This document shows, in pieces, positions 56,916 through 64,000 of a DNA stretch of 64,000 bases. The stretch comes from Paenibacillaceae bacterium. Its GTDB lineage: Bacteria > Bacillota > Bacilli > Paenibacillales > Paenibacillaceae. The notes beneath the pieces are model-generated. The model did no database searches and was not told the DNA's origin. It saw nothing but the letters and a program-made list of their open reading frames with translations. The stretch's first letter is position 1, and each line of letters begins with the position of its first letter. Made by a program: the position numbers and the translations under genes. The stretch covers positions 128,633 to 192,632 of the forward strand of contig CAAFUF010000036.1 of NCBI GenBank assembly GCA_900766135.1, given 5' to 3'.

Positions 56916-58226
56916 TCAAGCCGCGTTTCCGGCTATTTTCATGGCGTCATCCCACTCCGCTTGCGGATTCGCCTTGGTCTCCCGTACGTTCCGGAGCGCA
57001 TTCTTGATCAGCGTATCCACTTGCTCAAACCGCGGCCCATAGTAAACCGGCTTTACGCGTTGCGCCGATCTGGCGTAAGCTTCCGAGATCGACTGGCCCC
57101 CAAAAAATTCGTCTTTCTCGGCTTGAAATGCCGGTTCATTATACACCGCCGGCATCGACGGCAACAGTCTGCTCGCTTTATACGATTTCAACTGATTGTC
57201 TTTGTTTGTCAGCCAGGTGATGAATTCGTAGGCTTCCTTCGGATGTTTTCCTTCCTTCGGCAGTGCCAGGAAGGAACCTCCCCAACTGCCGGAGCCCTCG
57301 GGAATTTGGGCAATCCGCCATTTCCCGGCGGTACCCTCGGCACTGCGGATCGTGTCTTCCATCCAGGTCGGGCCGAGGATGATGCCTACATCACCCTCGC
57401 GGATCGCTTTTTCCCATTCCGGAGACCCCAATGTCCAGCCGCCGATCCACCCTTCCTGAATGCCTTTTGCCGTAAAGTCATACGCCCTTTTTACCTGCGG
57501 ATTGGTATCGCCGATAAAGGTGCCGTCGACTTTGTTGAAATAAATCCGGTCCGTTGATTGATCGCGAAGGCCGTTGTACACCAAGTCCGTCGAATCCGCA
57601 AACGGAATTCCGGTTACTTCCGTGAACTGCTTCGCCACCGCGGCAAATTTGTCCCATTTGTTGATCGCGGCGCTAAATTCCTCGGGGTCGGTTGGAAGTC
57701 CGGCCCGTTCCAATAGATCCGTTCGGTAGTAGATGACGGTCGGATTGATCCCGGCCGGCAAGCCCAATTGGAAGGAACCGTCCGCCGATGTAGCCTGTTT
57801 CCAGGCCCAATACAGGTAATTCAGTTCGATACCTTTCGCACCCAAATCATATAGATTATAAAACCGGTCTTGTGCGCCTATGAAATGCTCCATAAACTCC
57901 TGATCCAGCATGAAAATATCCGGTGCGCCCGTTCCGGCGGACAAGGCGGACGCCATGCGGTCATGGTGCACGAATTTATCGGTCATGATGTTGATGTTGA
58001 TCTTAATCTCGGGATGCTCCGCCATATACTCTTGGGCCAGGGTCACGTAATGGGTATTTCCCAGCGCCCAGAAAGTCAGCACGACGGGGGAACCTGGACT
58101 GCCTTCGGTCATGCCCGGAACGTTACTCTCCTCGTTATTCGCCGCATTGATTACGCCATAAGCGCCCAGCAAAGAAATCATCATGGCGGCAACCGGCAGA
58201 ACAGCCAACCATTTTCTTCTTTTCAT
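56916..58226 (-). CDS. extracellular solute-binding protein without lipobox
   Basis: The 436-residue protein has a signal sequence (KRRKWLAVLPVAAMMISLLGAYGVINA) in which the place of a lipobox Cys is taken by Ala/Tyr. It is followed by an SBP family 1 fold (VVLTFWALGNTHYVTLAQEYMAEHPE, GTGAPDIFMLDQEFMEHF, GDVGIILGPTWMEDTI). It could be secreted or anchored by an uncleaved helix. No ABC permease gene is nearby; the next genes are the YesM kinase, another binding protein and YesN. The sugar ligand is unknown. Confidence 0.88.
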   Translation of the reverse strand: MKRRKWLAVLPVAAMMISLLGAYGVINAANNEESNVPGMTEGSPGSPVVLTFWALGNTHYVTLAQEYMAEHPEIKININIMTDKFVHHDRMASALSAGTGAPDIFMLDQEFMEHFIGAQDRFYNLYDLGAKGIELNYLYWAWKQATSADGSFQLGLPAGINPTVIYYRTDLLERAGLPTDPEEFSAAINKWDKFAAVAKQFTEVTGIPFADSTDLVYNGLRDQSTDRIYFNKVDGTFIGDTNPQVKRAYDFTAKGIQEGWIGGWTLGSPEWEKAIREGDVGIILGPTWMEDTIRSAEGTAGKWRIAQIPEGSGSWGGSFLALPKEGKHPKEAYEFITWLTNKDNQLKSYKASRLLPSMPAVYNEPAFQAEKDEFFGGQSISEAYARSAQRVKPVYYGPRFEQVDTLIKNALRNVRETKANPQAEWDDAMKIAGNAA

Positions 58227-58340
58227 TGCGGTTGAATCCTTTCCTACATCCGAATTTATACCTTTAGTCTAGCGAAAACGGAGGTGGTTTTTGAGGAGGC
58301 AAACTTGCGATTTCAGGTTGGAATTTTTCTGATCGAAGCA

Positions 58341-58381
58341 CAAAAAAGCCGATCCTCCACTGAAGCCAGAGAAGGATCGGT
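58341..58381 (-). terminator. terminator after the acetyltransferase gene
   Basis: On the minus strand CCGATCCT and AGGATCGG pair around a 16-base loop with further pairing and run into CTTTTTTG. It is about 22 bp past the gene end. Confidence 0.9.
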
Positions 58382-58403
58382 CTATCGTTCCAAGGATGGG
58401 AAT

Positions 58404-59576
58404 TTAAAAGAAGTCCAGCAGCGCCGTTTGACTGAAGGGGATCAACCGTTCGAGCGTTTCGGCGTCGGCTTCCGGGCCGCTTAATTTGCCGCAGGCAAAC
58501 ATCTCCCGCGGGCGTTTATAGCCCAGCAGCATAGCCGTCAACGTTTGAATATCGCAGACGAGACCGGGATTTACCGGATCTGCCTGCGTTAGGCTCCCCC
58601 TTCCTTCCGGGGACACCTCCAGCCGCCAATCCCCCCCGTTCCAGGGGGCAAACCCGTCTTCAATCCGCAGGTCAAGGCGAATCCGGCCGGCGGAAGCCGG
58701 TGCGGTAAACGAATAGTCGCCGATAAACGCGGCCGCGTTAACGATCCGGGCCATGAAATACGGCACGGTTTCCTGTTTGCAGCGCGGATCGCGCAGCAGG
58801 TACGGCAGCAGGTCATCCGCCGGCACGCGGTCGATGACGACCCGGGCCACCATGGAATCGTGGTTGGCCAGATACGCCCACAGACCTTGGCGAGCCGTTT
58901 CGTTCAAATAGACGAATTCGCCGACGACAAGCTCCCCGTTCTTCACCTGGTAGAGCAGGTACCCTTCCGGCTGCCCCGATTCGGTATAGTAAACGGCGGT
59001 GTGGCCCTGGTCGCCCAATACCGAACGCTTCCACCACTCCTCGTCCCGGACGAGCATTCCGTTATAACGCCGGGCAAATGCGTGATAGATTCCATCTAAC
59101 AGCTTGATGTCCTTCACATCCCGCTTCACGGAGCCCGTGGCGTACGTCTTGGACGGAAAACTGTCGATAGGGATGGTATATTTCTTGTAATCCGTGTACA
59201 CTTCCCAGCCAAATCTCCGGTAAAAAGGAATCGAAAAAGGATGAAGGCAGGACAGGTGTTGCCCTTGCTCGTTCATGCGGCGGAGTGCGGCGGTCAGCAG
59301 CTCCTTGACGAGCCCGCTCCGCCGATGCTCCGGCCAGGTGGCCACGCCGGCGATGCCTCCCATGGGGATGGAGCGTCCCTGCACGTATAGATGCAAGGGC
59401 AGCAGCATGAGCTTGGCGAACAGCTCGCCGTCCTCAAACGCTCCCCAGGAACGCTCGGGAATAAAGGATTTCCGCTGCTCTTCTCTTTCCTCCGGGTCCA
59501 CCTTATATTGAAAAGCATATTCGGACAAGCTCAGGCTGGCGTCAAATTCATCCGCCTGCAACGGTCTGATTTCCAC
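58404..59576 (-). CDS. Eis-like GNAT N-acetyltransferase
   Basis: The protein of about 390 residues has an N-terminal GNAT domain (VEIRPLQADEFDASLSL, MGGIAGVATWPEHRRSGLVKELL with the acetyl-CoA loop), a second degenerate GNAT domain, and a C-terminal sterol-carrier-like part (IRLDLRIEDGFAPWNGGDW, VCDIQTLTAMLLGYKRP). This is the Eis architecture; Eis proteins acetylate amines such as aminoglycosides or lysine side chains. The last residues include the terminal carboxylate Phe typical of the family. I start at GTG 59574-59576 (GAGGTGG before it), because the promoter at 59631-59659 makes the TTG at 59618 too close. Confidence 0.87.
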   Translation of the reverse strand: MEIRPLQADEFDASLSLSEYAFQYKVDPEEREEQRKSFIPERSWGAFEDGELFAKLMLLPLHLYVQGRSIPMGGIAGVATWPEHRRSGLVKELLTAALRRMNEQGQHLSCLHPFSIPFYRRFGWEVYTDYKKYTIPIDSFPSKTYATGSVKRDVKDIKLLDGIYHAFARRYNGMLVRDEEWWKRSVLGDQGHTAVYYTESGQPEGYLLYQVKNGELVVGEFVYLNETARQGLWAYLANHDSMVARVVIDRVPADDLLPYLLRDPRCKQETVPYFMARIVNAAAFIGDYSFTAPASAGRIRLDLRIEDGFAPWNGGDWRLEVSPEGRGSLTQADPVNPGLVCDIQTLTAMLLGYKRPREMFACGKLSGPEADAETLERLIPFSQTALLDFF

Positions 59577-59630
59577 AAACCCACCTCTTTTCTTCGAATG
59601 GTTATCCTCTTGTGCCAAATGTTTATGTAG

Positions 59631-59659
59631 AGTTTGCCAGAAGATGTCGGAGGTGTCAA
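59631..59659 (-). promoter_or_regulatory. promoter of the acetyltransferase gene
   Basis: On the minus strand TTGACA (59654-59659) and CAAACT (59631-59636) are 17 bp apart. It lies in the 93 bp gap after the fhs gene. Confidence 0.5.
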
Positions 59660-59669
59660 TTGCCCAAGA

Positions 59670-61301
59670 TTATAATAAACCTGCGACCTCCCCGCGCTCG
59701 TCCAAATGGATCCGCTCCGCGGCCGGAACCTTCGGCAGCCCGGGCATCGTAACGATATTGCCGGTATGGACGACGACAAAACCGGCGCCTGCAGATAACG
59801 TAACATCCTTAACTTGGACGGTAAATCCCTCGGGAGCTCCCAACAAACTCGCCTGGTCGGAGAACGAATACGGCGTCTTCGCCATGCAAACCGGAAGCTG
59901 TCCAAAACCTTGCCGTTCTAGCTCCTCGATTCGAGCCGCAGCTTTGGCGCTCAGCTTGATGCCGTCTCCGCGGTAAATCTCTCTTACAACCGCCTCGATT
60001 TTGGCTTTGATGTCCAGCTCGTCGGAGTATAGTGGCGTATAACGGGCCGTCTCCTGTTGCAGGATACCAAGCAGGGTTGTCGCTAATTCCTTTCCTCCCT
60101 CGCTGCCTTTGGCCCATACGTCGGAAAGCTCCGCTTTTACCCCCAACCGGCTGCACTCTTCCTTTACGAGCGAGATTTCTTCTTCCGAATCACTGGCAAA
60201 ATGGTTCAGCGCGACCATAACCGGTACGCCGAATTTCCGGAGATTCTCCAGATGCCGCTTCATGTTGGGCACCCCGGCCCGCAGCGCTTCCGGATTCGGT
60301 TGGTCCAGCTCCGTTTTGGCCGCTCCGCCGTTATATTTCAACGCTTTCACCGTGACGACAAGCACGGCAGCATCCGGCTTCAAGCCGGCCTGCCGGCATT
60401 TGATGTCGAAAAACTTCTCCGCGCCCAAATCAGCCCCGAAGCCGGCTTCGGTCACAACAATCTCGGCCAGCTTGAGCGCGGTCTTGGTGCCGATGACGCT
60501 GCTGCATCCGTGGGCGATATTTGCAAACGGCCCGCCGTGCACGATCGCCGGGGTTCCTTCGGCGGTTTGCACCAGGTTCGGCTTGATCGCCTCTTTCAAC
60601 AATACGGTCATCGCGTCCACGGCGCCGATATGTGCGGCAGTGACCGCCTCGCCGGCCATATTTCTGGCCACGACCATGCGGCCCAGGCGCTCCTTAAGAT
60701 CGCGTGCATCCTCGCTGAGGCACAGCACCGCCATCACTTCCGAGGCGGTCGTGATCATAAACCCGGATTCGTGCACGCTCCCGTTTCCTTCTCCAAGACC
60801 AACGACGATCTGCCGCAGACTTCGGTCGTTCATGTCCATCGCCCGTTTCCACAAGATCCGGTTCGTGTCGATCTGCAGCGCATTTCCTTGGAAAATATGA
60901 TTATCAACCATCGCAGCGAGCAGGTTATGCGCCGACGTGATCGCATGCAGATCCCCGGTAAAATGCAGGTTGATGTCCTCCGAAGGGAGCAACTGAGCTT
61001 TATTGCTGCCCGTTGCGCCGCCCTTCATGCCAAAGCACGGGCCAAGCGAAGGCTCCCTAAGCGCCGCAATGGTCGGCGTCCCGATCGCGTTCAGCGATTG
61101 CGCCAAACCAATCGTGGTTAGCGTTTTTCCTTCGCCGGCCGGCGTTGGATTCATCGCCGTCACCAGCACCAATTTCCCATCAGGCCGATCACCTAGCTTA
61201 TCCCGTAAACCAGGATCCAATTTACTTTTGTACCGTCCGTACAACTCTACATTTTCTTCGGCAATGCCAAATGATGCAGCCACTTCCAATATCGGCTTCA
61301 T
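59670..61301 (-). CDS. fhs: formate--tetrahydrofolate ligase
   Basis: The 543-residue protein has the Fhs P-loop TPAGEGKTLTTIGL near residue 53, then LREPSLGPCFGMKGGATG, HFTGDLHAI, NRILWKRAMDMNDR, and the C-terminal KTPYSFSDQASLLGAP and GAGFVVVHTGNIVTMPGLPK. It joins formate to THF using ATP, feeding one-carbon units to purine synthesis, which links it in pathway to purEK at the other end of the window. GGAGGT lies 11 nt before the ATG. It is probably a single-gene unit. Confidence 0.96.
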   Translation of the reverse strand: MKPILEVAASFGIAEENVELYGRYKSKLDPGLRDKLGDRPDGKLVLVTAMNPTPAGEGKTLTTIGLAQSLNAIGTPTIAALREPSLGPCFGMKGGATGSNKAQLLPSEDINLHFTGDLHAITSAHNLLAAMVDNHIFQGNALQIDTNRILWKRAMDMNDRSLRQIVVGLGEGNGSVHESGFMITTASEVMAVLCLSEDARDLKERLGRMVVARNMAGEAVTAAHIGAVDAMTVLLKEAIKPNLVQTAEGTPAIVHGGPFANIAHGCSSVIGTKTALKLAEIVVTEAGFGADLGAEKFFDIKCRQAGLKPDAAVLVVTVKALKYNGGAAKTELDQPNPEALRAGVPNMKRHLENLRKFGVPVMVALNHFASDSEEEISLVKEECSRLGVKAELSDVWAKGSEGGKELATTLLGILQQETARYTPLYSDELDIKAKIEAVVREIYRGDGIKLSAKAAARIEELERQGFGQLPVCMAKTPYSFSDQASLLGAPEGFTVQVKDVTLSAGAGFVVVHTGNIVTMPGLPKVPAAERIHLDERGEVAGLL

Positions 61302-61441
61302 TCCGCCCAGCTACCTCCATCTATCTCATTCTTATAAAACCGCGTGCAAATCCTACTGAAAATTTCATTTCTTATTGTACATGAAATAGAAGGAGTTATG
61401 CGTGACGGAATTCGTACGCCGGTGGAGAGACGGCCATTTCT

Positions 61442-61905
61442 TTAAGCTCGAAGCTGCCGCTTGATAGCTTGAATGGCTCCCAGATGCAGGCCTTCATGAA
61501 AGATCGTTCTAACCAGCACTTGTTCGATGGTATGCATGCCCATGTCAGTAGACGGATACTCCTGTTCCAAACGATGCCGATTCCGCTCCTGGATGTCGTC
61601 AGGCTGCCGACATAGCAAGCCGAGCAATTCGGCAACCTAGGCGTTTCGGCGGTAAACTGGGATGGACTCGTTCCGAACCCGAACCAGTCGTTAAATGCTG
61701 CGGGCAGCGGAAGCTCTTCCTTGGTTAGCACTTGAATCCCCAAGTATTGATCCAGCAGCACATGGCCGGGGTTCCAGCGAATGTTGTTGTTAAACCTTTC
61801 GGGAACAAGGCCCGCCTCCTCTTCCGTAACCTCCTCGACCACCGTCAGCAACTCATTCCGGTAAGTCTTCAGCTGTTCGAACAAGATCTCATGCCGTCGC
61901 TTCAT
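61442..61905 (-). pseudogene. DinB-family gene with a frameshift
   Basis: The first frame gives KRRHEILFEQLKTYRNELL...RFNNNIRWNPGHVLLDQYL, the start of a DinB four-helix protein with a metal-binding His. Near 61635-61645 the natural reading moves to another frame, which continues VAELLGLLCRQPDDIQERN, then TIEQVLVRTIFHEGLHLGAIQAIKR with the two other expected His residues and a stop at 61442. One missing base in the CCTAGGTT area explains this. Joined, the protein would have about 154 residues, normal for DinB. It is either a decayed gene or a sequence error. Confidence 0.8.
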
Positions 61906-62208
61906 CTTGATTCTTTCATTTAAGGTTTCGCTTATGAAGGACCTCCTATGAAATCTTCTCTACCTACTCTCTTGTTCGGCCAGGTTGACCTAGATTCCTT
62001 GCACAATTCGCCCATTAGCTAGATATATAGGTAAATATATCAAAAGTCACTGGAAATTTCTAACTCAAAGCGTAAAGTAGATAATGTATACGCTTCCTAT
62101 TTTTTCTATGCGGGGAGGTGAGGGATACGAGAGGGCTCGTCGTAAGGGTGGGATGGTAATACAGGTTGTCGCGATTTTCTAACCTATCCGAGAGAGGAAT
62201 GATGATTC
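61906..62208. other. intergenic region before the chitinase gene
   Basis: About 300 bp without a credible gene. It is AT-rich from 62000 to 62110 (for example TATATAGGTAAATATATC and AGATAATGTATACG), where the divergent DinB and chitinase promoters probably lie. A GGGGAGGTGAGGG segment near 62113 looks like a ribosome binding site but has no start codon with a lasting frame. I see no clear operator; catabolite-type or chitin-responsive sites could not be defined by eye. Confidence 0.5.
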
Positions 62209-63606
62209 GTGTTAAAACAACGAAAGAGATTCGCATTTTTGGCGGTATTGGCCTTGTTGATTACCTTATTCGCTCCGCTTTCGGTTGATGTCCACGCCTC
62301 CCCTCCGGCAGGGGGTAACGCCGCGATGGAACTGGATACCGGTTCGCTCCAGTTGGCTAGCTCCTATCCGGCGTGGGACAACACGAAAGTCTACCTGGGC
62401 GGAGACAGGGTCTCCTATAACGGCCAGGAATACAAGGCGAAATGGTGGACCCAAGGAGAAACGCCCGGTACATCGGATGTCTGGGAACTCGTTCCGGCAT
62501 CCGACGGTTCCTATCCTGTCTGGAACAGCGGAAAAGCCTATGTAGGAGGGGACATTGTCACTTACAACAGTCAATTGTATAAAGCGAAATGGTGGACCCA
62601 AGGGGAGGTCCCTGGGACTGCGACCGTTTGGGAGCTGTTGGCGAGTAACCCGAATCCGACGGACCCAACCACACCACCGGATCCCCTCCCCGGCGGTTTT
62701 AAAGTCGTAGGTTATTATCCCAGCTGGGAACCCGGCAAAATCAACACCATCCAATATCATAACCTGACGCATATTAATTATGCGTTTGCCATCCCGACCA
62801 GCGACGGATCACTGCTCCCCCTGAGCAATCCGGACGCCGCCAGTCAAATCATTCGGACGGCCCATGCAAATGACGTCAAGGTTTTGCTCGCGGTAGGCGG
62901 CTGGTCTTATAACGATATTCCGCTGGAGAGCACCTTCATGGCGGCGACGAATACGCCGGATAAGATCAAGAAATTCGGTAATGCCATCATCGCGATGGCT
63001 AAGCAATACGGCTTCGACGGCGTGGATATCGATTGGGAGCATCCGAGAAACGACGGCTCAAGCAAGCAGCAATATGAAGATCTAATGGTCTACTTGAGCA
63101 CCGAGCTAAAAAAACAAAACATGCTTCTGACCGCCGCGGTCCTTAGTGGCGTGACCCCCGAAGGCATCATCTATTGGGACTCGGCCGCTCAGACCGATAA
63201 AGTAATGAGCGCCGTAAACTGGTTTAATGTCATGGCTTATGACGGCGGCGATGGGGAACGGCATTCCACCTACGATTTTGCGGTGCTCTGCGGAAAGTAT
63301 TGGAAGGATACGCGAAAAATGCCTGCCGATAAAATTGTTCTGGGCGTTCCCTTCTATGGGAGACCTTCCTGGGCCTCCTACGCGGCGATACTGCAAGCCA
63401 ACCCCAACGCTTATAATACCGACATTTCTATGATTAACGGCATGCAGGCCCATTATAACGGAATTCCCACCATTCAGAAGAAGACGCAATACGCCCTAGA
63501 GAACTTGGGTGGCATTATGATTTGGGAGTTAAGCCAAGATACGACCGATTCCGGCAAAAGCTTATTGCAAGCTATCGGAAATACCGTCAGAGCTTATCGT
63601 CCATAA
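62209..63606 (+). CDS. secreted GH18 chitinase with two chitin-binding domains
   Basis: The 465-residue protein has a signal peptide (about 1-30, ending DVHA), two CBM5/12-type modules at about 53-95 and 102-144 (each with AW/VW...GG..V.YN...YKAKWWTQGE.PG), a Pro/Thr linker, and a GH18 barrel from about 163. The catalytic motif is DGVDIDWE (270-277, acid Glu277), and the SxGG-like VGGWSY and MAYDGGDGE strands are present. It should cut chitin outside the cell. The start is a GTG after GAGAGAGGA. It is a single-gene unit and fits a soil lifestyle. Confidence 0.95.
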   Translation: MLKQRKRFAFLAVLALLITLFAPLSVDVHASPPAGGNAAMELDTGSLQLASSYPAWDNTKVYLGGDRVSYNGQEYKAKWWTQGETPGTSDVWELVPASDGSYPVWNSGKAYVGGDIVTYNSQLYKAKWWTQGEVPGTATVWELLASNPNPTDPTTPPDPLPGGFKVVGYYPSWEPGKINTIQYHNLTHINYAFAIPTSDGSLLPLSNPDAASQIIRTAHANDVKVLLAVGGWSYNDIPLESTFMAATNTPDKIKKFGNAIIAMAKQYGFDGVDIDWEHPRNDGSSKQQYEDLMVYLSTELKKQNMLLTAAVLSGVTPEGIIYWDSAAQTDKVMSAVNWFNVMAYDGGDGERHSTYDFAVLCGKYWKDTRKMPADKIVLGVPFYGRPSWASYAAILQANPNAYNTDISMINGMQAHYNGIPTIQKKTQYALENLGGIMIWELSQDTTDSGKSLLQAIGNTVRAYRP

Positions 63607-63703
63607 AGCGAAGTCACAGCAGACGCAACTTGTACGGTGAGTCGGAAAAGTTAGCAGGGGCGAGAGGAGCTTGCCAGAGCACTTGCCTGAGCAGATAGAC
63701 TGG

Positions 63704-63830
63704 GGCAGTTTACTAGGTCAGTTTGCTAGGGCAGTTTGCTAAGGCAGTTTGCTAAGGCAAGATATCCTAAGTCAGTCAGTTTGCTTGATCAGATAGCTTA
63801 GGACAATTTGCTAAGGCAGTTTGCCAGGGC
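63704..63830 (+). repeat. 13-bp tandem repeat GGCAGTTTGCTAA and scattered copies
   Basis: GGCAGTTTRCTA-type units start at about 63703, 63716, 63729 and 63742, a 13-bp period. More copies lie at about 63775-63786 and 63808-63830. The region starts about 100 bp after the chitinase gene. It is not a simple terminator and not coding. Confidence 0.8.
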
Positions 63831-63838
63831 ATAATTTT

Positions 63839-63985
63839 TCAGGTATTTGCTTTAGCGTTAAACTTAGGCAGTTCGATGCGCTGGTTAGTCGCCTTTTCGC
63901 AAATACCTGCAAAAATACATTTTTTTGGGGAGCAACCCCGCCGATTTATCAAAATACCTGCAAAAGTGCAGGCTTTTGGGGCCCA
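63839..63985. repeat. AAATACCTGCAAAA motif array, about 51 bp period
   Basis: CAGGTATTTGC (63839-63850) is the inverted form. AAATACCTGCAAAAA (63901) and AAAATACCTGCAAAAGTGCAGG (63951 onward) are direct copies whose TGCA cores at 63908 and 63959 are 51 bp apart. TTTTGGGG follows both direct copies. The array probably continues past the window edge. Confidence 0.7.
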
Positions 63986-64000
63986 AACACCTAAATTACC

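Overview
The window looks like chromosomal DNA of a moderately GC-rich, endospore-forming Gram-positive of the Paenibacillus group. Supporting signs are strong AGGAGG-type ribosome binding sites, frequent TTG/GTG starts, lipoproteins with Gram-positive lipoboxes, a YesM/YesN-type sensor system with sugar-binding proteins, a CotH-type spore-coat kinase, a purine riboswitch in front of purEK and a FapR-like operator in front of fabH. No rRNA, tRNA, phage, transposase or CRISPR-Cas genes were seen. Most of it is ordinary core and niche-adaptation sequence.

Layout. 1-1290: start of the purEK operon (minus strand) behind a PurR-type double box, a promoter and a guanine riboswitch. 1290-6661: a glutamine ABC importer (glnQ-glnH-glnM-glnP) followed by a GlnK/GlnL-type two-component system. 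6662-8417: repeat-rich intergenic DNA, a UspA protein, a DUF1294 membrane protein that lacks a normal start codon, and an unannotated 45-residue protein. 8418-11762: topoisomerase III and a FapR-controlled KAS III. 12143-20676: small metabolic genes (DMT exporter, rhodanese, DoxX, GDPD, HxlR/aldo-keto reductase, a truncated epimerase, a 5'-nucleotidase, a class C beta-lactamase fold protein). 20781-26589: MarR/MFS pair with matching operators, a nucleotidyltransferase, thymidine kinase, and a double-HTH MerR/ABC exporter. 26604-29419: dGTPase, and a Fur-controlled flavodoxin translationally coupled to an unknown protein.

29614-33102 is the most interesting block. A response regulator, a sensor kinase and a membrane-heme/molybdopterin oxidoreductase fusion resembling MsrQ-MsrP are joined by ATGA overlaps. 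Immediately upstream on the same strand lies a lipoprotein made of methionine-rich repeats. By analogy with proteobacterial HOCl defence (HprSR-MsrPQ, and MrpX-YedY), this may be a surface methionine-sulfoxide repair or oxidant-scavenging system.

33292-38560: two TetR-ABC exporter modules with palindromic operators. 38621-38800: a regular array of four hairpins with a 51-52 bp period, beside an orphan PDDEXK-like/winged-helix protein. 39607-42043: exonuclease III and a Fur-controlled oppD-hmoA pair (a peptide-type ABC ATPase plus a heme-degrading enzyme). 42179-46869: ArsR-SulP, and TetR/DHA2 exporter with two perfect operators. 46866-51677: a purple-acid-type phosphatase diverging from a VTC/DUF4956/CotH operon. 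52049-58226: a sensor kinase/AraC regulator pair interleaved with two solute-binding proteins but without permeases. 58404-64000: an Eis-like acetyltransferase, formate-THF ligase, a frameshifted DinB gene, a secreted GH18 chitinase and repeat DNA.

A theme across the window is that four intergenic regions (near 7.1, 38.7, 51.85 and 63.9 kb) carry different short motifs repeated at about 50 bp spacing, three of them centred on TGCA. All positions and calls were made by reading the sequence; no searches were run.
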